From the NCBI RefSeq assembly GCF_022458985.1, contig NC_061784.1, positions 21,441,002 through 21,505,001 on the forward strand: a DNA stretch of 64,000 nt, given 5' to 3'. Source of the stretch: Mugil cephalus (lineage: Eukaryota > Chordata > Actinopteri > Mugiliformes > Mugilidae). Each line of letters starts with the position of its first letter. The stretch's first letter is position 1. Below, piece by piece: positions 19,441-31,084 of the stretch. The translations under genes were made by a program, and so were the position numbers. The notes under the pieces are model-generated. The model saw only the letters and a program-made list of their open reading frames with translations. It searched no databases and was not told the origin of the DNA.

Positions 19441-21430
19441 TCCTATTGTTTACTTGCAATTCAACTTGAAATGTGCTGGGACTGAAGAATGTAGCCTTGA
19501 GATGGAAGGAAGGCTGGAGAGTATGGGTCAGCTCTTGACCTCGTAACTGATTCACAGGTTTGTGGGATCTGATTAAAAAACGTAAATGAAAATAAAAACA
19601 AAAACATTAATCTATGTTAATCTATGGCACATGATCTGACATTTATATAACTGACATTTTCATTCTTCAGTCATTTTTTATTTCTAGTTCATCATTTCAT
19701 TTCACTGCTGCTGCACCTGTACACCAAACATGTGATGAATAATAAACCTTGAATCCTATTAATTAAATCAATGAATGACATGTTTCTTATGCATTCAATG
19801 CCATATTAATTCATTCACTGAGTAGTTTATTAATTTACTTTTGATTCTAATCATTTGAATCCTCCTTGGAAATTGATGACTTTTAGCTTTACACTTCAAC
19901 ACATCTCCTAGGTGACATCTGGACGTGTGTGTTATTAGTTACTACCAAGGAGCTTCTGTAAGATTAAGTTGTAAAAGACCTGTAGGGAACATTTTTGACC
20001 ACATGATGGAGCCAAAAACTCATCTCATCTTCTACTACCGCTCATTAGTGATGCAGATGATTCAGCTCTTTGAAGTGAACGACCTGAGCTGGTTCATGTC
20101 GTTGGGACACGATTATTTCTTCATTTATTTTCGTCTTTTTTTGTCTGTTAAAGCCAAACATGAGTGGTCAAGATGTATGATGGCGTCTGTGTGTTCACAG
20201 GATTGGGGGAGGAGTTACATGCATTAGAAAGGGTATTAGTGAATTAGTGAAAGAAAACAGAGCAAACTCTGGACACATTTTAATGTGCTTGATAGTACGA
20301 AGGCAGAGTAAAGAGTCTGAGTTAAAACTGAAACTTGAAGTGTGTGAACTCAAGTCCCAAGAAGCCACAAGCACAAAAGGTGTGAAAGGTGAACAAAAAA
20401 GGGGTTTATTTGGCCAGTAAAGTTATACAGGATGACAACAACAACAGCTGTCCATCAAACTGATCAGGAGAAGTCAATGGACAAAAGGACATGTTTGATT
20501 CTATTACATGGAGGCAGCTGAACTGTAACTTCATATATTTGGTATTTGAGACAAGGCCCTCCAGTCTAAGATACTGCAACCATATCTACTGTAGCTTTCT
20601 TTTGTTTTAATATACCCACCTCTGGGCTTTTTACCCTTGTCTTTACAGCTAAATATATACACTGGCCTCATACTGTGGCTGAGACAGACACCGAGTGGAA
20701 AAAGCTGTGGTTTTAACACACACCATCGCACATTAGGGTTTTCAAGTACATACTTCCTTTTAGTTTGCTCCAACAAACTTTGATATGCAGACTATAGAGT
20801 AAAAACGTGACTTGAAAATAAAGTATGTTCTATTAATATTTAAAGTCCATCTACATCTAGATATTGATAGAAGCACATGACAGACGTCATATAGTGGACG
20901 TTATCTTGATTAAGAAGTGTATCAGATCTGCCTGATAAAGCTGTGCAACGCAACATTTTAATAATTAGAATAATTTCATATTTAATGAGCCTCTAATGGG
21001 AGCTACTTTAGGCTTCAGAGAATACACAGTGAAACACATGAAAGCTGGAGTCAGTGACATGCAGACTGTTGTATGATAAAACACTAACTTTAAAGTAGAA
21101 AACAATGTGTAGAAAGTCTACTTCCATGCTCCATAGAAAATAACAGAAGGAATATAATACTCTCACTGGCACATTTCCCTCGTCTGCTGGAAGTAATAAC
21201 TTCACATTCACTACACACTATAAACATATCTTCTCTCTGCATTTGTCTGTGAGAATAATTCATGATAATAATACATTAATCATGTTGATTTTCTAAGATG
21301 AAATTAGGCCACTGACTCCTTGAACATTTATTCATCATAAATGTTAAGTGTTGAAATCAGATGCATAAAATGTCTTTTCTAAATGTCACACACAGTCACC
21401 TACTGTTAAAATTAAAGTGTATGACATTAA
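19441..21430 (+). repeat. Second copy of module M2, upstream of C
   Basis: Paralogous to 8398-10330, with the V-like relic at about 19900-20110 (YYQGASVRLSCK again) and without the 3.45-kb insertion at its left edge. No functional gene seen. Confidence 0.6.
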
Positions 21431-21486
21431 AGAACGATAAGTAAATCTAGATGAGATCGACAGTTAAGTATCTCAGTAGAGAATAA

Positions 21487-21620
21487 GTGAAACTAAATAA
21501 CCGCTTCCTCAATTCTCTACACACCACAACACAAATAGAATAGGTACAGTACACGACCCTGCTGTCAGAGGAGAAGTCAGAGGACAGTTGATAAGACACG
21601 TAGAAGACTTCATACTGAAG
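21487..21620 (+). promoter_or_regulatory. Copy C distal promoter and 5'UTR exon
   Basis: The leader ends at 21620 before GTGAGT. The RUNX core seen in B is changed here (AACCGCTTCCT), while the ETS core is kept. Confidence 0.4.
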
Positions 21621-22427
21621 GTGAGTGACTTTACTTAAAGAATGAAGAAAGTGTAGAATTAGTTTAAAAAACATCAAGAAAAGGAACTATGACACTAATG
21701 AAGGTTTGATTTGTTTTCCTTTCAAGAGAAATCAGTCTCACAAAAGTTAACTGACAAAAGACATAAAATCCTGACATTTATCATGACTGAATATAGAAAA
21801 ATGACTTAACACTTAGAAACACTTTTCATTTAGAAATAAAATCTTAACACATGTTAGCTTTAAATTTTCACTCATTATCTGTGTTTAAACTGAGGCTTTG
21901 ACAAATTATTAGTAACATTTAGCAAATATCATTAATATTTATGAAAATATAGAAACATTGTTCTCAACAACCTGTCCTGAAGGTTTTATAGTTTAACAGT
22001 GATATGACATTGTGTTTAGTGAATGCTGCATTTTAATTTTATTTAATATTTTTAAAGATTTTATTGACTGTCCATTTTTTGTATTATCATTTCTGTTTTA
22101 TTAGTTCTGATATACATATCATTTGCATGTTTGGAATCAATCACTAACTCAAATCAAATGTGGTGTAAAGTGCAGTTTGAGCCTGGCTGTACATCTAAAC
22201 AATACAAACCTATTGTCTCTGCTTATATGAGAAATAAAACATAGAAGGAACGAACCCTTGAAAAATAGTTTGACAATCAAGTCCCTCTCTGTCATTTAAC
22301 ATTTCATCTAAAAAACAAGGAAATGTTGTATGTTAAATACACATTACAAGCCACATTAAATGTACATGTGAAAATACAAGTACATAAAAATGTGTTTAGT
22401 GCGTCGGTATATTTAGCTAAGTGTAAA

Positions 22428-22553
22428 TGACTCATTCTTCAATTCTCTTCTCAGAAGAAGCAAACAACAAAATAGAACATACCAACGAGTTGTGAGTGAG
22501 AAACTTAGCGCCCAGATAATAATCTACAAAGAAGACGTCACTTTGTGAATGTG
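22428..22553 (+). promoter_or_regulatory. Copy C proximal promoter and 5'UTR exon
   Basis: AP-1 TGACTCA at 22428-22434; leader exon ends at 22553 before GTGAGT. The first coding exon starts about 110 bp on, after CAG at 22665. Confidence 0.5.
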
Positions 22554-22668
22554 GTGAGTGACCGTTTTACATTTGCTGATCCTAACACTGCTGTGCATGA
22601 AAAGTCTTGAAACCACATTTGACACCATGCAACTTTAGAATGATGAAGTGATTCTGTCTCAGCAGAAA

Positions 22669-24416
22669 ATGATTTGGATCTACATGATCATCACATCTCT
22701 GGCAACGGCAGCTCTTTCAGAAGGTACAATTCAGCTTTTAAGTTTGCACTGATATTAATATCTGGATATTAAAATGTTGAGGCATTAAAAGTTCTATTGA
22801 AGGTTATCATGATTTATTATGACTGGATGATTGCTGAAGCTCAGACTTTTGATGGAATGTAGTCGAGTTTATTCAGTCATTCACTCAAGATTTGTTGAAG
22901 TGATCATGTTGAAGAGATTTTCTCCTGGAAATGTCTGATAACAGGTAGAAATAGATTGAATACATACACAGAGTGAACTTATGGCTGTGAATTACTGTAG
23001 AAAGCTGCATATTATCCTCACACCATCACAATGAAATAATATATATACACCTCAAAAAGTTTTTAATGTGTATTTTGTTTGTATTTTGTTCCTATCAGGT
23101 TCTGTAGAATGCAACTTAAACTAACACAACTATAACAACCAAACAGTGTTTTGGAAAACTTGGAGAGTCGCTGATGTTTCACCTACCGACTCCAACTACA
23201 AAATTTACTTTGAAAAAGAATAAGAGAGTAATTTTTTGGTTTCCTGATAATCTTGATGCAGTGGATAAGAATAACAAAAAGAACAAAAGAATGACGTTTC
23301 TCAACAATGGAACAGTAAAGCTCAACAAGCCATCAAAGGAAGATTCTGGAGATTACCTGCTGGAACCATATGATTCCACCACAGTTAGACTCTTGCATAA
23401 CATGAGCATCCATGTAGAAATACAAGGTAAGACAAAACAATTGAATTGTATTTCATTCACATCTAATTTAATGGAATGTAGCTGGTTAAAGGGCCAATTT
23501 GCATATATTATATATGTACATATTTCATCATCACTGTGTTTTCATGAGAAAATGAGTTAAATGTTTCACTGAAGCATTAATTGAAACATATATACTGTAA
23601 AGATTTTCAGAGTTGACAGTGGATTTTGATCATATGTTTGTCTTCCAGCTCCTGTGTCTAAACCAGTTGTGTCTCAGACATGTTTGTCACCAGAACAGAT
23701 GAAGGTCAGCTGCTCCTCTGAGGGAGATGGAGCAGAGATCATTTTATCTTTGGACAATAACTTATGGATACACAGCGGAGCTGCAGAAAAACACAATATT
23801 ACCGTCAGTTTATACGGTCAGATGACAGGAAACCTGACATGTGATGTTCAAAACAATGTCAGCAGAGAACAAACAGTCATCCAGCTCACAAGATGTTCGG
23901 GTAATTAATTAATTTTCCTTTTTAGATAAAAAAGTATGTAGATGATTTCACTGCCTAATCTGTGTTAATGTTTGTATTTTCTAGATAACATCTCTTCTCA
24001 TCTCCCCCTTTGACTGTGGCTCTGATATCTGTGGCCACTCTACTTCTCCTTTTGGCCGTGTTTTCTTGGTATCAAACATTTCAACAAGACAATGAGCAAC
24101 AAGACACCAAGAAACAAGACAACAAGCCCTGTGACCATTAGTAAAGGTGAGAGATGCAGTAAAAGCTCTACTGATTATCAGGTCATTGACCTTCAGGCTC
24201 ACTAAGACCCATACTGATATTTAACTGTGAAATTGTAAAATACGTACAGTGAACGTTTTGAAAATCACGCAGGTGTTAGTTCATTAGTGTTGTTACAACA
24301 AAACATTAATTATGGAGGATAAACTTTTTCAACTTCTTTCAGATGACGTTGAAGATGAGATAATCTACTCAGATGTTAAAGTGATGACGGCTGCAAGATA
24401 CACAAGACGCAACTGA
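22669..24416 (+). pseudogene. CD2-like receptor copy C (first arm), frameshifted in this assembly
   Basis: Exons: 22669-22723 signal, 23099-23426 V, 23649-23900 C2, 23985-24146 TM, 24343-24416 tail with ITIM IIYSDV. The V exon is 328 bp because of one extra A near 23119, which puts a stop after about 8 codons. The TM exon has one extra and one missing base (near 24060 and 24005). The C2 exon (252 bp) is open. The mirror copy C' has intact V and TM exons but a one-base insertion in C2. A consensus of the two arms is therefore a complete gene of about 289 residues, and these shifts are probably base-calling errors rather than mutations. Confidence 0.75.
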
Positions 24417-25790
24417 CTTTAAAATCCTACTTCATTTTCTCCTGAAACATCTTTTCTGACCATTATGAGTCACCTTGTTTGTTCACCTTTGTTAAACGTA
24501 CACCAATCAGGCATAACATTATGACAAAAATAAAAATAAAATAAGACATGACAACAAATAGGACGAACAAACTCACACCTGCTGCTCAGAAATTCCGTTG
24601 TCTTCAACAACTGAAACACAACAACCACAGTTCATATGCAGCGAGTGTCGACTAAAACCACATATTTGAAAGGGCCTTTGTGAAACCAGGGACTTTTAAA
24701 CTGTACCTCCACTATACAGCATGAAGTTAACATGAGGTTTTAACGGCAATTTATTTTCATGGTTGTGTAAATAACTTCTTACATCTGTATAATCACTATA
24801 ATATTGCAGTAAAGTTGATATACAGAGCAAATTTGTTGATGCCTTATTGAGCAGCATTTTATTCCACTCACTGTCAAACAGTGTTCTACAATTTTGACTT
24901 TAACATGCCAGTAACATATTTAGTTATATTTCATTTTGTTATCAATGTTTTCATAATGTTTGTTGTGATTTAATTAGTAAATAACTCATATTTAGCATAA
25001 ATTAAATACATGCATTTTTGTACATGATGTGCTGGAGAACGTGTAGACCTGTTTTTACTTTTACATGTCTGTAAATATTTAGTCCATATTCAGGAAAAAA
25101 ATCAATATGAACATGAAACTGCAAAATCTACTTAAACATTGATTTGGTCTAAAATAAGTTATTTAACTAATTTGTTTTCCCAGCAATTTTGGCAAAGTTT
25201 TGAAATGATGTGTAGCTTATTGTAAGATTTGTAATAAAGTAAAGTTTAATAAAGAATTTGGTACAGAATCAAGTGTTGTGTTTACTGCCAGTGTAAACAT
25301 GAACTAAAAAGAAAGAACAACACTGTTAAATCTCGCCATTAGTTTAGGTATATGATTAGTAACTGCCCCTTGAGTCATAGCAGAGCTCATGGTTAAGATG
25401 TGGACGATCTGGAATAACTGACAGGTTGAATAATTGAGTTGTAACTATTGCAGTAAGCATCACTGGCCACATGATGGGGTCAACGGGTCATCATCAAGCC
25501 CCTCTGGATGTCAATAGTGTCTTCGTTTTACTTCTCTGTTCACCAATAATGTAGAGGGCACTTGGCAAAAGCCTTTTTATTTCAGTACTATAAGAAGCTG
25601 AACTGACATCAAAAACACAAATAAAGTATGTGTATGCACAATTAAGCTTATCAGGTTAATGCTTCAGTGGACCACATGGGTCAGCTTTTAGTCCACATCA
25701 GTGATGCTTGGATGCCCTTGACCCTGTAGCACGTTCTCTGGATGTGGGAATTAAGACAAAAATGAACTAAATATCAGTCAGAACACATTA
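24417..25790 (+). repeat. 3' flank of copy C and intergenic module
   Basis: Carries the same 3'-flank blocks as after A and B. AATAAA candidates are at 25233-25238 and about 25248. Then comes intergenic sequence shared with 15300-15900. No gene seen. Confidence 0.55.
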
Positions 25791-26427
25791 CTTTCTACAA
25801 TGCTTATATATGTGACATCATCAACTACTCAACGTCAGCCCCTACAAAATACCATAACATACATAACCCACCCACTGGCTGGTGCAACAATAACGAGAAG
25901 GGCAGTGTTATTCACTTCTGGAGTGATGTCTGGAGTTCTTTACAGCTACTACCAGAGAACTAGAGATACAAGCTGGAGGCCTTGTAGGAAACATTTCTGA
26001 CCACACGGTGGAGCCAAACAGTTCATATAACAGGGAGACCCAACAATAACAACATCTGTATTAACAGATCTACTCTGTAGTACCAATGTCTGTTTTAGTT
26101 GGGTTCTGCTTAAGGCTTCAGAGAATACACTATGGATATGGTAGTGACAACATAACACATGTTGTCAAACAGTGACAACAGTATCTTTAAATCAGAAAAC
26201 AACATGTGCAAAGTGTCATACTTCCATTCTCCTTTGTAAATAACAAGAATTAACTGGCACATTTCCCTCATCTGCTCTCACTATTAACTTACTGCGAATT
26301 GCAGATATTTTTTCACATTCACTGACAATTCACTGTGACTTTACATTACAAACATGCTTCCAATTGACTGCATGGCCTGTGTCCACTGACGTTCTGGAAT
26401 TAACATATTAATTCCATCCATTAAAAA
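25791..26427 (+). repeat. 5'-truncated third copy of module M1
   Basis: Starts within the M1 Ig-like relic (matching about 390 onward) and ends at the SINE-like insertion. The open stretch 25800-26000 is a truncated relic, not a gene. Confidence 0.6.
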
Positions 26428-26655
26428 ATGGATGGCATATTCAATCCCCAATATGCTCCCCAGGCGCACCCACCAGAGGGGTACACATTACTGTGTGTGA
26501 ACAAATGGATGGGTCAAACAGCAGGACAGAATTTCCCCTCGGGGATAAATATAGTATATCAAAATCAAAAAAAAAAAAGAAAGAAGTCCAGCTGACCTTA
26601 TTCAGCGCTTTTTAGATTACCATGACCTGGATGACTGGGAACCTTCACAGACCCA
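26428..26655 (+). mobile_element. SINE-like element plus Penelope 3' tail (second copy)
   Basis: Same arrangement as 1019-1240: the 'ggatggcatattcaatcccc' element, an A-rich run, then 'gtccagctgaccttattcag' to 'acagaccc'. The shared arrangement shows this junction was itself duplicated. Confidence 0.6.
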
Positions 26656-27300
26656 ACCAAAAGATAACAACCACAGTTCATATGCAGCGAGTGTCGATTA
26701 AAACCACATATTTGAAAGGACCTTTGCGAAACCAGGGACTTTTAAACTGTACCTCCACTATACAGCATGAAGTTAGTATGAGGTAATAATGGAAATTTAT
26801 TTCATAGTTGTGTAAATAACTTCTTACATCTGTATAAACAGAAATGAACTGTAACTTCTTATATTTGGTATTTGAGACAAGGCCCTCCAGTCTAAGATAC
26901 TGCAACCATATCTACTGTAGCTTTCTTTTGTTTTAATATACCCACCTCTGGGCTTTAACCCTTTGTCTTTACAGCTAAATATATACACTGGCCTCATACT
27001 GTGGCTGAGACAGACACCGAGGGGAAAAAGCTGTGGTCTGGGGTTTTCAAGTACATACTTCCTTTTAGTTTGCTCCAACAAACTTTGATATGCAGACTAT
27101 AGAGTAAAAGCGTGACTTGAAAATAAAGTATGTTCTATTGATATTTAAAGTCCATCTACATCTAGATATTGATAGAAGCACATGACAGATGTCATATCGT
27201 GGACGTTATCTTGATTAAGAAGTGTATCAGATCTGCCTGATAAAGCTGTGCAACGCAACATTTTAATAATTAGAATAATTTAATAATATAATTATAATTA
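26656..27300 (+). repeat. Composite junction sequence upstream of copy D
   Basis: A piece of 3'-flank module (to about 26840) is joined to a part of module M2 (about 26850-27285). That in turn is joined, within an AT-rich stretch near 27285-27300, to the intron just before the C2 exon of copy D. This accounts for the loss of D's promoter, signal exon and V exon. Confidence 0.6.
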
Positions 27301-27364
27301 GAAACATATTTACTGTAAAGATTTTCAGAGCTGACTGGATTTTGATCATATGTTTGTCTTCCAG

Positions 27365-28617
27365 CTCCTGTGTCTAAACCAGCTGTGTCTCAGACATGTT
27401 TGTCACCAGAACAGATGATGGTCAGCTGCTCCTCTGAGGGAGATGGAGCAGAGATCATTTTATCTTTGGACAATAACTTATTGATTCACAGCGGAGCTAC
27501 AGAAAATACGGTCAGATGACAGGAAACCTGATGTGTTATGTTCAAAACAACGTCAGCAGAGAACAAACAGTCATCCAGCTCACAAGCTGTTCAGGTAATA
27601 AATTCATTTTCCAGACAGAAAGTCTGTACCGTATTTTCCTGACTCTTAGTCATGCTTAACGTAGTTGAGCTGGCCATGCGACCTATATTCAGAAGCGACT
27701 TATATATCAAAAATATAGCCTACGCTATGACCACAATCTTCATCTTACTGACGTGATGTTCTCCTGGCTGCGCTGTGACCTGGGTCTCTGTCTCCGTAGC
27801 GCTTCACTCCCAGTCAATTCAGAGTATTTTAACAGCGTGTTCTGTGGTCCATCAGTTTGCTCCAGGCGATGGAGTTTTTTTTTTGTTTGTTTTTTTGACC
27901 TGGCCTGTAGTAGGTTATATCGTTTAAACAAAGCCCCGGCCATTAGCCTATATGAGACCCGGCTATTAATTAAATGTTTGAAAAATAAATGCAACTTGTA
28001 GACCAGTGCAACTTATATATGTTTTTTTTCCTCTTTATGACATAGTTTTTGACAGATGCCACTAATACTCCGGTGCAACATATAGTCCGGAAAATACGGT
28101 AGATGATTTCACTGCCTAATCTGTGATAATGTTTGTATTTTCTAGGTAACATCTCTTCTCATCTCTCTCCTTTGGCTGTGGTTGATATCTGATAACTTGA
28201 TATCAAGTGTGGCTATTCTACTTCTCCTTTTAGCTGTGTTTCTTGGTATCAAACTTTTCAACAAGACAATGAGCAACAAGACACCAAGAAACAAGACAAC
28301 AAGCCCTGTGACTGTTAGAAAAGGTGAGAGATGCAGTAAAAGCTCTACTGATTATCAGGTCATTGACCTTCAGGCTCACTAAGACCAATACTGATATTTA
28401 ACTATACAATTGTAAAATATGTACAGTGAAAGTTTTGAAAATCATGTAGGTGTTAGTTCATTAGTGCTGTTACTATTCTGTGTTATGACAGTTTAAAACA
28501 TGGATTATGGAAGATACATTTAAACTGTTTCAACTTCTTTCAGATGACGTTGAAGATGAGATAATCTACTCAGATCTTAAAGTGATGACGGCTGCAAGAT
28601 ACACAAGACGCAACTGA
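27365..28617 (+). pseudogene. CD2-like receptor copy D, 5'-deleted pseudogene
   Basis: Remaining exons: C2 27365-27594, TM 28146-28323, tail 28544-28617 with ITIM IIYSDL. There is no signal or V exon upstream. The C2 exon has a 22-bp deletion relative to copy C (after GAGCTACAGAAAA), shifting the frame. The TM exon is 178 bp instead of 162-165, with an inserted stretch near 28180 that adds stops. The mirror copy D' is the same length in all three exons, so these are genuine lesions, not sequencing noise. Confidence 0.85.
27629..28099 (+). mobile_element. Complete MITE with TA target duplication
   Basis: 471 bp bounded by CCGTATTTTCC and the inverted GGAAAATACGG, flanked by TA on both sides. 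Copy C, without the element, reads 'agtatgTAgatgatttcact', showing the empty site. The TIR sequence matches a fish MITE family I know by its 'ggaaaatacggta' end. No transposase frame is present. It sits in the intron between C2 and TM exons. Confidence 0.8.
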
Positions 28618-29367
28618 CTTTAAAATCCAACTTCATTTTCTCCTGAAACATCTTTTCTAATAACAGATAACTGTTTACCATTATGAGTCACCTTGTTTGT
28701 TCACCTTTGTTAAATGTACACCCATAACATTATGACCACCTTACTAATATTGTGTAGATCTCCCTTGTGCCTCCGAACCAGTTGTGACTCATCAGAGGAT
28801 GGACATTAAAAAAAAGTCTTGCTGGTCCTTTCATGTGACGTAGATATGAATACTATCTGAACATTATTACTGTGTTTACAGGTGAAGGTGGTCTCTAGTT
28901 TAAGAAGAGTCAAACATTAACCTCAGGCTCATAGTTTAAAATGTTCTCTAATTGGTCTTCATTCAATGTTGTAACCTTAAAACACACATGAATTACAACC
29001 CAGTTTTACAGAGATGCTAAATCATGTGACATCAATGTGTACCTATGTAAAGTAGATCAGAGGTCAACTAGAAAGTGATGCTACATTTCACATTACACAC
29101 ATTAAATCTACTACAGTTACACAGCATCCATCCACGATGCATCACTGCTAATTCCTAATGTCTTAAAGCTCAGGTCCACTGTTCATGCAGTATATATACA
29201 CTTTTAGTATTAGGTCTTTGTGTACAGGTAGTGGCTAGCAAATAACCACTTCCTTGATTCATCTAAAAAACAAGACAACAAACAGAAAACACAAACTCAC
29301 ACCTGCTGCTCAGAAATTCCGTTGTCTTCAACAGCTGAAAGACAACAACCACAGTTCATATGCAGCG
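28618..29367 (+). other. 3' flank of copy D up to the gap
   Basis: Same 3'-flank modules as copy B, including the RUNX/ETS-like composite near 29227-29280. Sequence stops at the N run. No gene seen. Confidence 0.5.
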
Positions 29368-29867
29368 NNNNNNNNNNNNNNNNNNNNNNNNNNNNNNNNN
29401 NNNNNNNNNNNNNNNNNNNNNNNNNNNNNNNNNNNNNNNNNNNNNNNNNNNNNNNNNNNNNNNNNNNNNNNNNNNNNNNNNNNNNNNNNNNNNNNNNNNN
29501 NNNNNNNNNNNNNNNNNNNNNNNNNNNNNNNNNNNNNNNNNNNNNNNNNNNNNNNNNNNNNNNNNNNNNNNNNNNNNNNNNNNNNNNNNNNNNNNNNNNN
29601 NNNNNNNNNNNNNNNNNNNNNNNNNNNNNNNNNNNNNNNNNNNNNNNNNNNNNNNNNNNNNNNNNNNNNNNNNNNNNNNNNNNNNNNNNNNNNNNNNNNN
29701 NNNNNNNNNNNNNNNNNNNNNNNNNNNNNNNNNNNNNNNNNNNNNNNNNNNNNNNNNNNNNNNNNNNNNNNNNNNNNNNNNNNNNNNNNNNNNNNNNNNN
29801 NNNNNNNNNNNNNNNNNNNNNNNNNNNNNNNNNNNNNNNNNNNNNNNNNNNNNNNNNNNNNNNNNNN
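29368..29867. other. Assembly gap of exactly 500 N
   Basis: Five hundred consecutive N, a round size that suggests a scaffolding gap of unknown true length. It cuts the C2 exon of copy E: only its first 44 coding bases remain, at 29868-29911. It also coincides with the inner end of the first inverted-repeat arm. Open reading frames across the N run are meaningless. Confidence 0.98.
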
Positions 29868-30867
29868 TGGTGACAAACATGTCTGAGACACAGCTGGTTT
29901 AGACACAGGAGCTGGAAGACAAATATATGATCAAAATCCACTGTCAACTCTGAAAATCTTTACAGTATATTTGTTTCAATTAATACTTCAGTGAAACATA
30001 AAACACAACTGAGATAATAAAATATCACAAATATGTGTGGGATGGAAATGGAAATACAGTTGAATCAGAATCACCTTTATTGGCCAGAAATTTGACTCTG
30101 GTCACTTTGGTCAATGGTACAAAAAAATAAAAACAACACTTGAATAAGCATAAAGAGTAGCATGTACATTGTGTAATTTTGTGTATGTTGTGTAAAATAT
30201 TTACTCATTTGTAAAATATTTTTTAAGCAGCTAAACAGTATGAAAATATTTTTTCTTACCTTGTATTTCTACATGGATGTTCATGTTATGCAAGAGTTCA
30301 CCAGTGGTGGAGTCATATGTTTCCAGCTGGTAATCTCCAGAATCTTCCTGTGATGCCTCGTTGAGCTTCAATGTTCCATTGTTAAAAAATGATATTCTTT
30401 TGTCCTTTTTGTTATTCTTATCCACTGCATCAATATTATCAGGTAACCTAAAAATGACTTTCTTATTCTTTTTCAAAGTCAGTTTTTTAGTTGAAGTTGG
30501 TAGGTGAAACATCAGCGGCTCTCCAAGTTTTCCAAAAAACTGTTCGGTTGTTGCAGTTGCGTTAGTTAAGTTGCATTCTACAGAACCTGATAGGAACAAA
30601 ATACAAACAGAATACACATTAAATCCCCATTTTGTGGTGTATGTATAGTATTTCATTTAAATGAAATGCGAAACAATGCGGTTTCCAGTTAAATGTGAGG
30701 ATAATATGCAGTATGAGATTCAGCAATCATCCAGTCAACATAATAAGTCATGATAACCAACAATATGCTTTTAATGCCTCAAAGTGTTAATGTTTCTTCA
30801 ATCTTAAATCTTGACTTGTACCTTTTGAAAGAGCTGTCATTGTGATGATCATGTAGATCCAAATCAT
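29868..30867 (-). CDS. CD2-like receptor copy E, 5' part (3' end lost in gap)
   Basis: On the - strand: signal exon 30867-30822 (MIWIYMIITMTALSK, three codons shorter than the other copies), V exon 30586-30260 (327 bp, open), start of the C2 exon 29911-29868 (APVSKPAVSQTCLSP), then the gap. The V domain keeps FNNGTLKL and QEDSGDYQLE and lacks the F-strand Cys, as in CD2. Where B and C have a KQCF motif it reads EQFF, so it has one Cys fewer. This is the only copy outside the mirrored arms. TM and tail are unseen, so inhibitory or not cannot be told. An unrelated AT-rich insertion with a non-LTR-like tail enlarges its second intron. Confidence 0.75.
30062..30112 (+). mobile_element. Fragment of fish non-LTR-type repeat in copy E intron
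   Basis: 'gaatcagaatcacctttatt' followed by 'ggccag' is a frequent dispersed-repeat end in fish genomes (LINE/SINE-type). Only about 50 bp is recognisable. It is absent from the same intron of B and C. Confidence 0.4.
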
Positions 30868-31084
30868 TTTCTGTTATGACAGAATTAAATTTACAATAAA
30901 ACACTGCATGGTGTTTATGTAGTTTATTTCAAATGAACTAAGTATAATATTACATGGAACGACACAGATACAGTTTAAGACACAGGACTTTATATACTTA
31001 AGATTATAATGATTAGGAGACAACTACTGAAGATGTTGAAATCACATTTTAATATCGTCAAATTCAAAAGTGTCACTCACCACA

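Larger units (their letters stand above)
1..29367 (+). repeat. First arm of a ~29-kb inverted repeat
   Basis: Exons, MITE, Penelope fragment and intergenic modules in this stretch recur in reverse complement and reverse order at 33781-63162. Corresponding positions add up to about 63163 at the outer end and about 63148 near the gap, so only small indels have accumulated. The match continues right to the edge of the N run, where the 5' flank of the gap pairs with 33781. Differences are mostly single-base indels in homopolymers plus scattered substitutions (for example near 3239 and 3262). This fits a duplicate contig of one locus placed in inverted orientation, or a very young palindrome. Confidence 0.93.

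Noticed and set aside
29254..29947. Long open frames on both strands spanning the N run
   Set aside because: They consist almost wholly of undetermined bases and carry no coding evidence. Only 29868-29911 (-) is real coding sequence.
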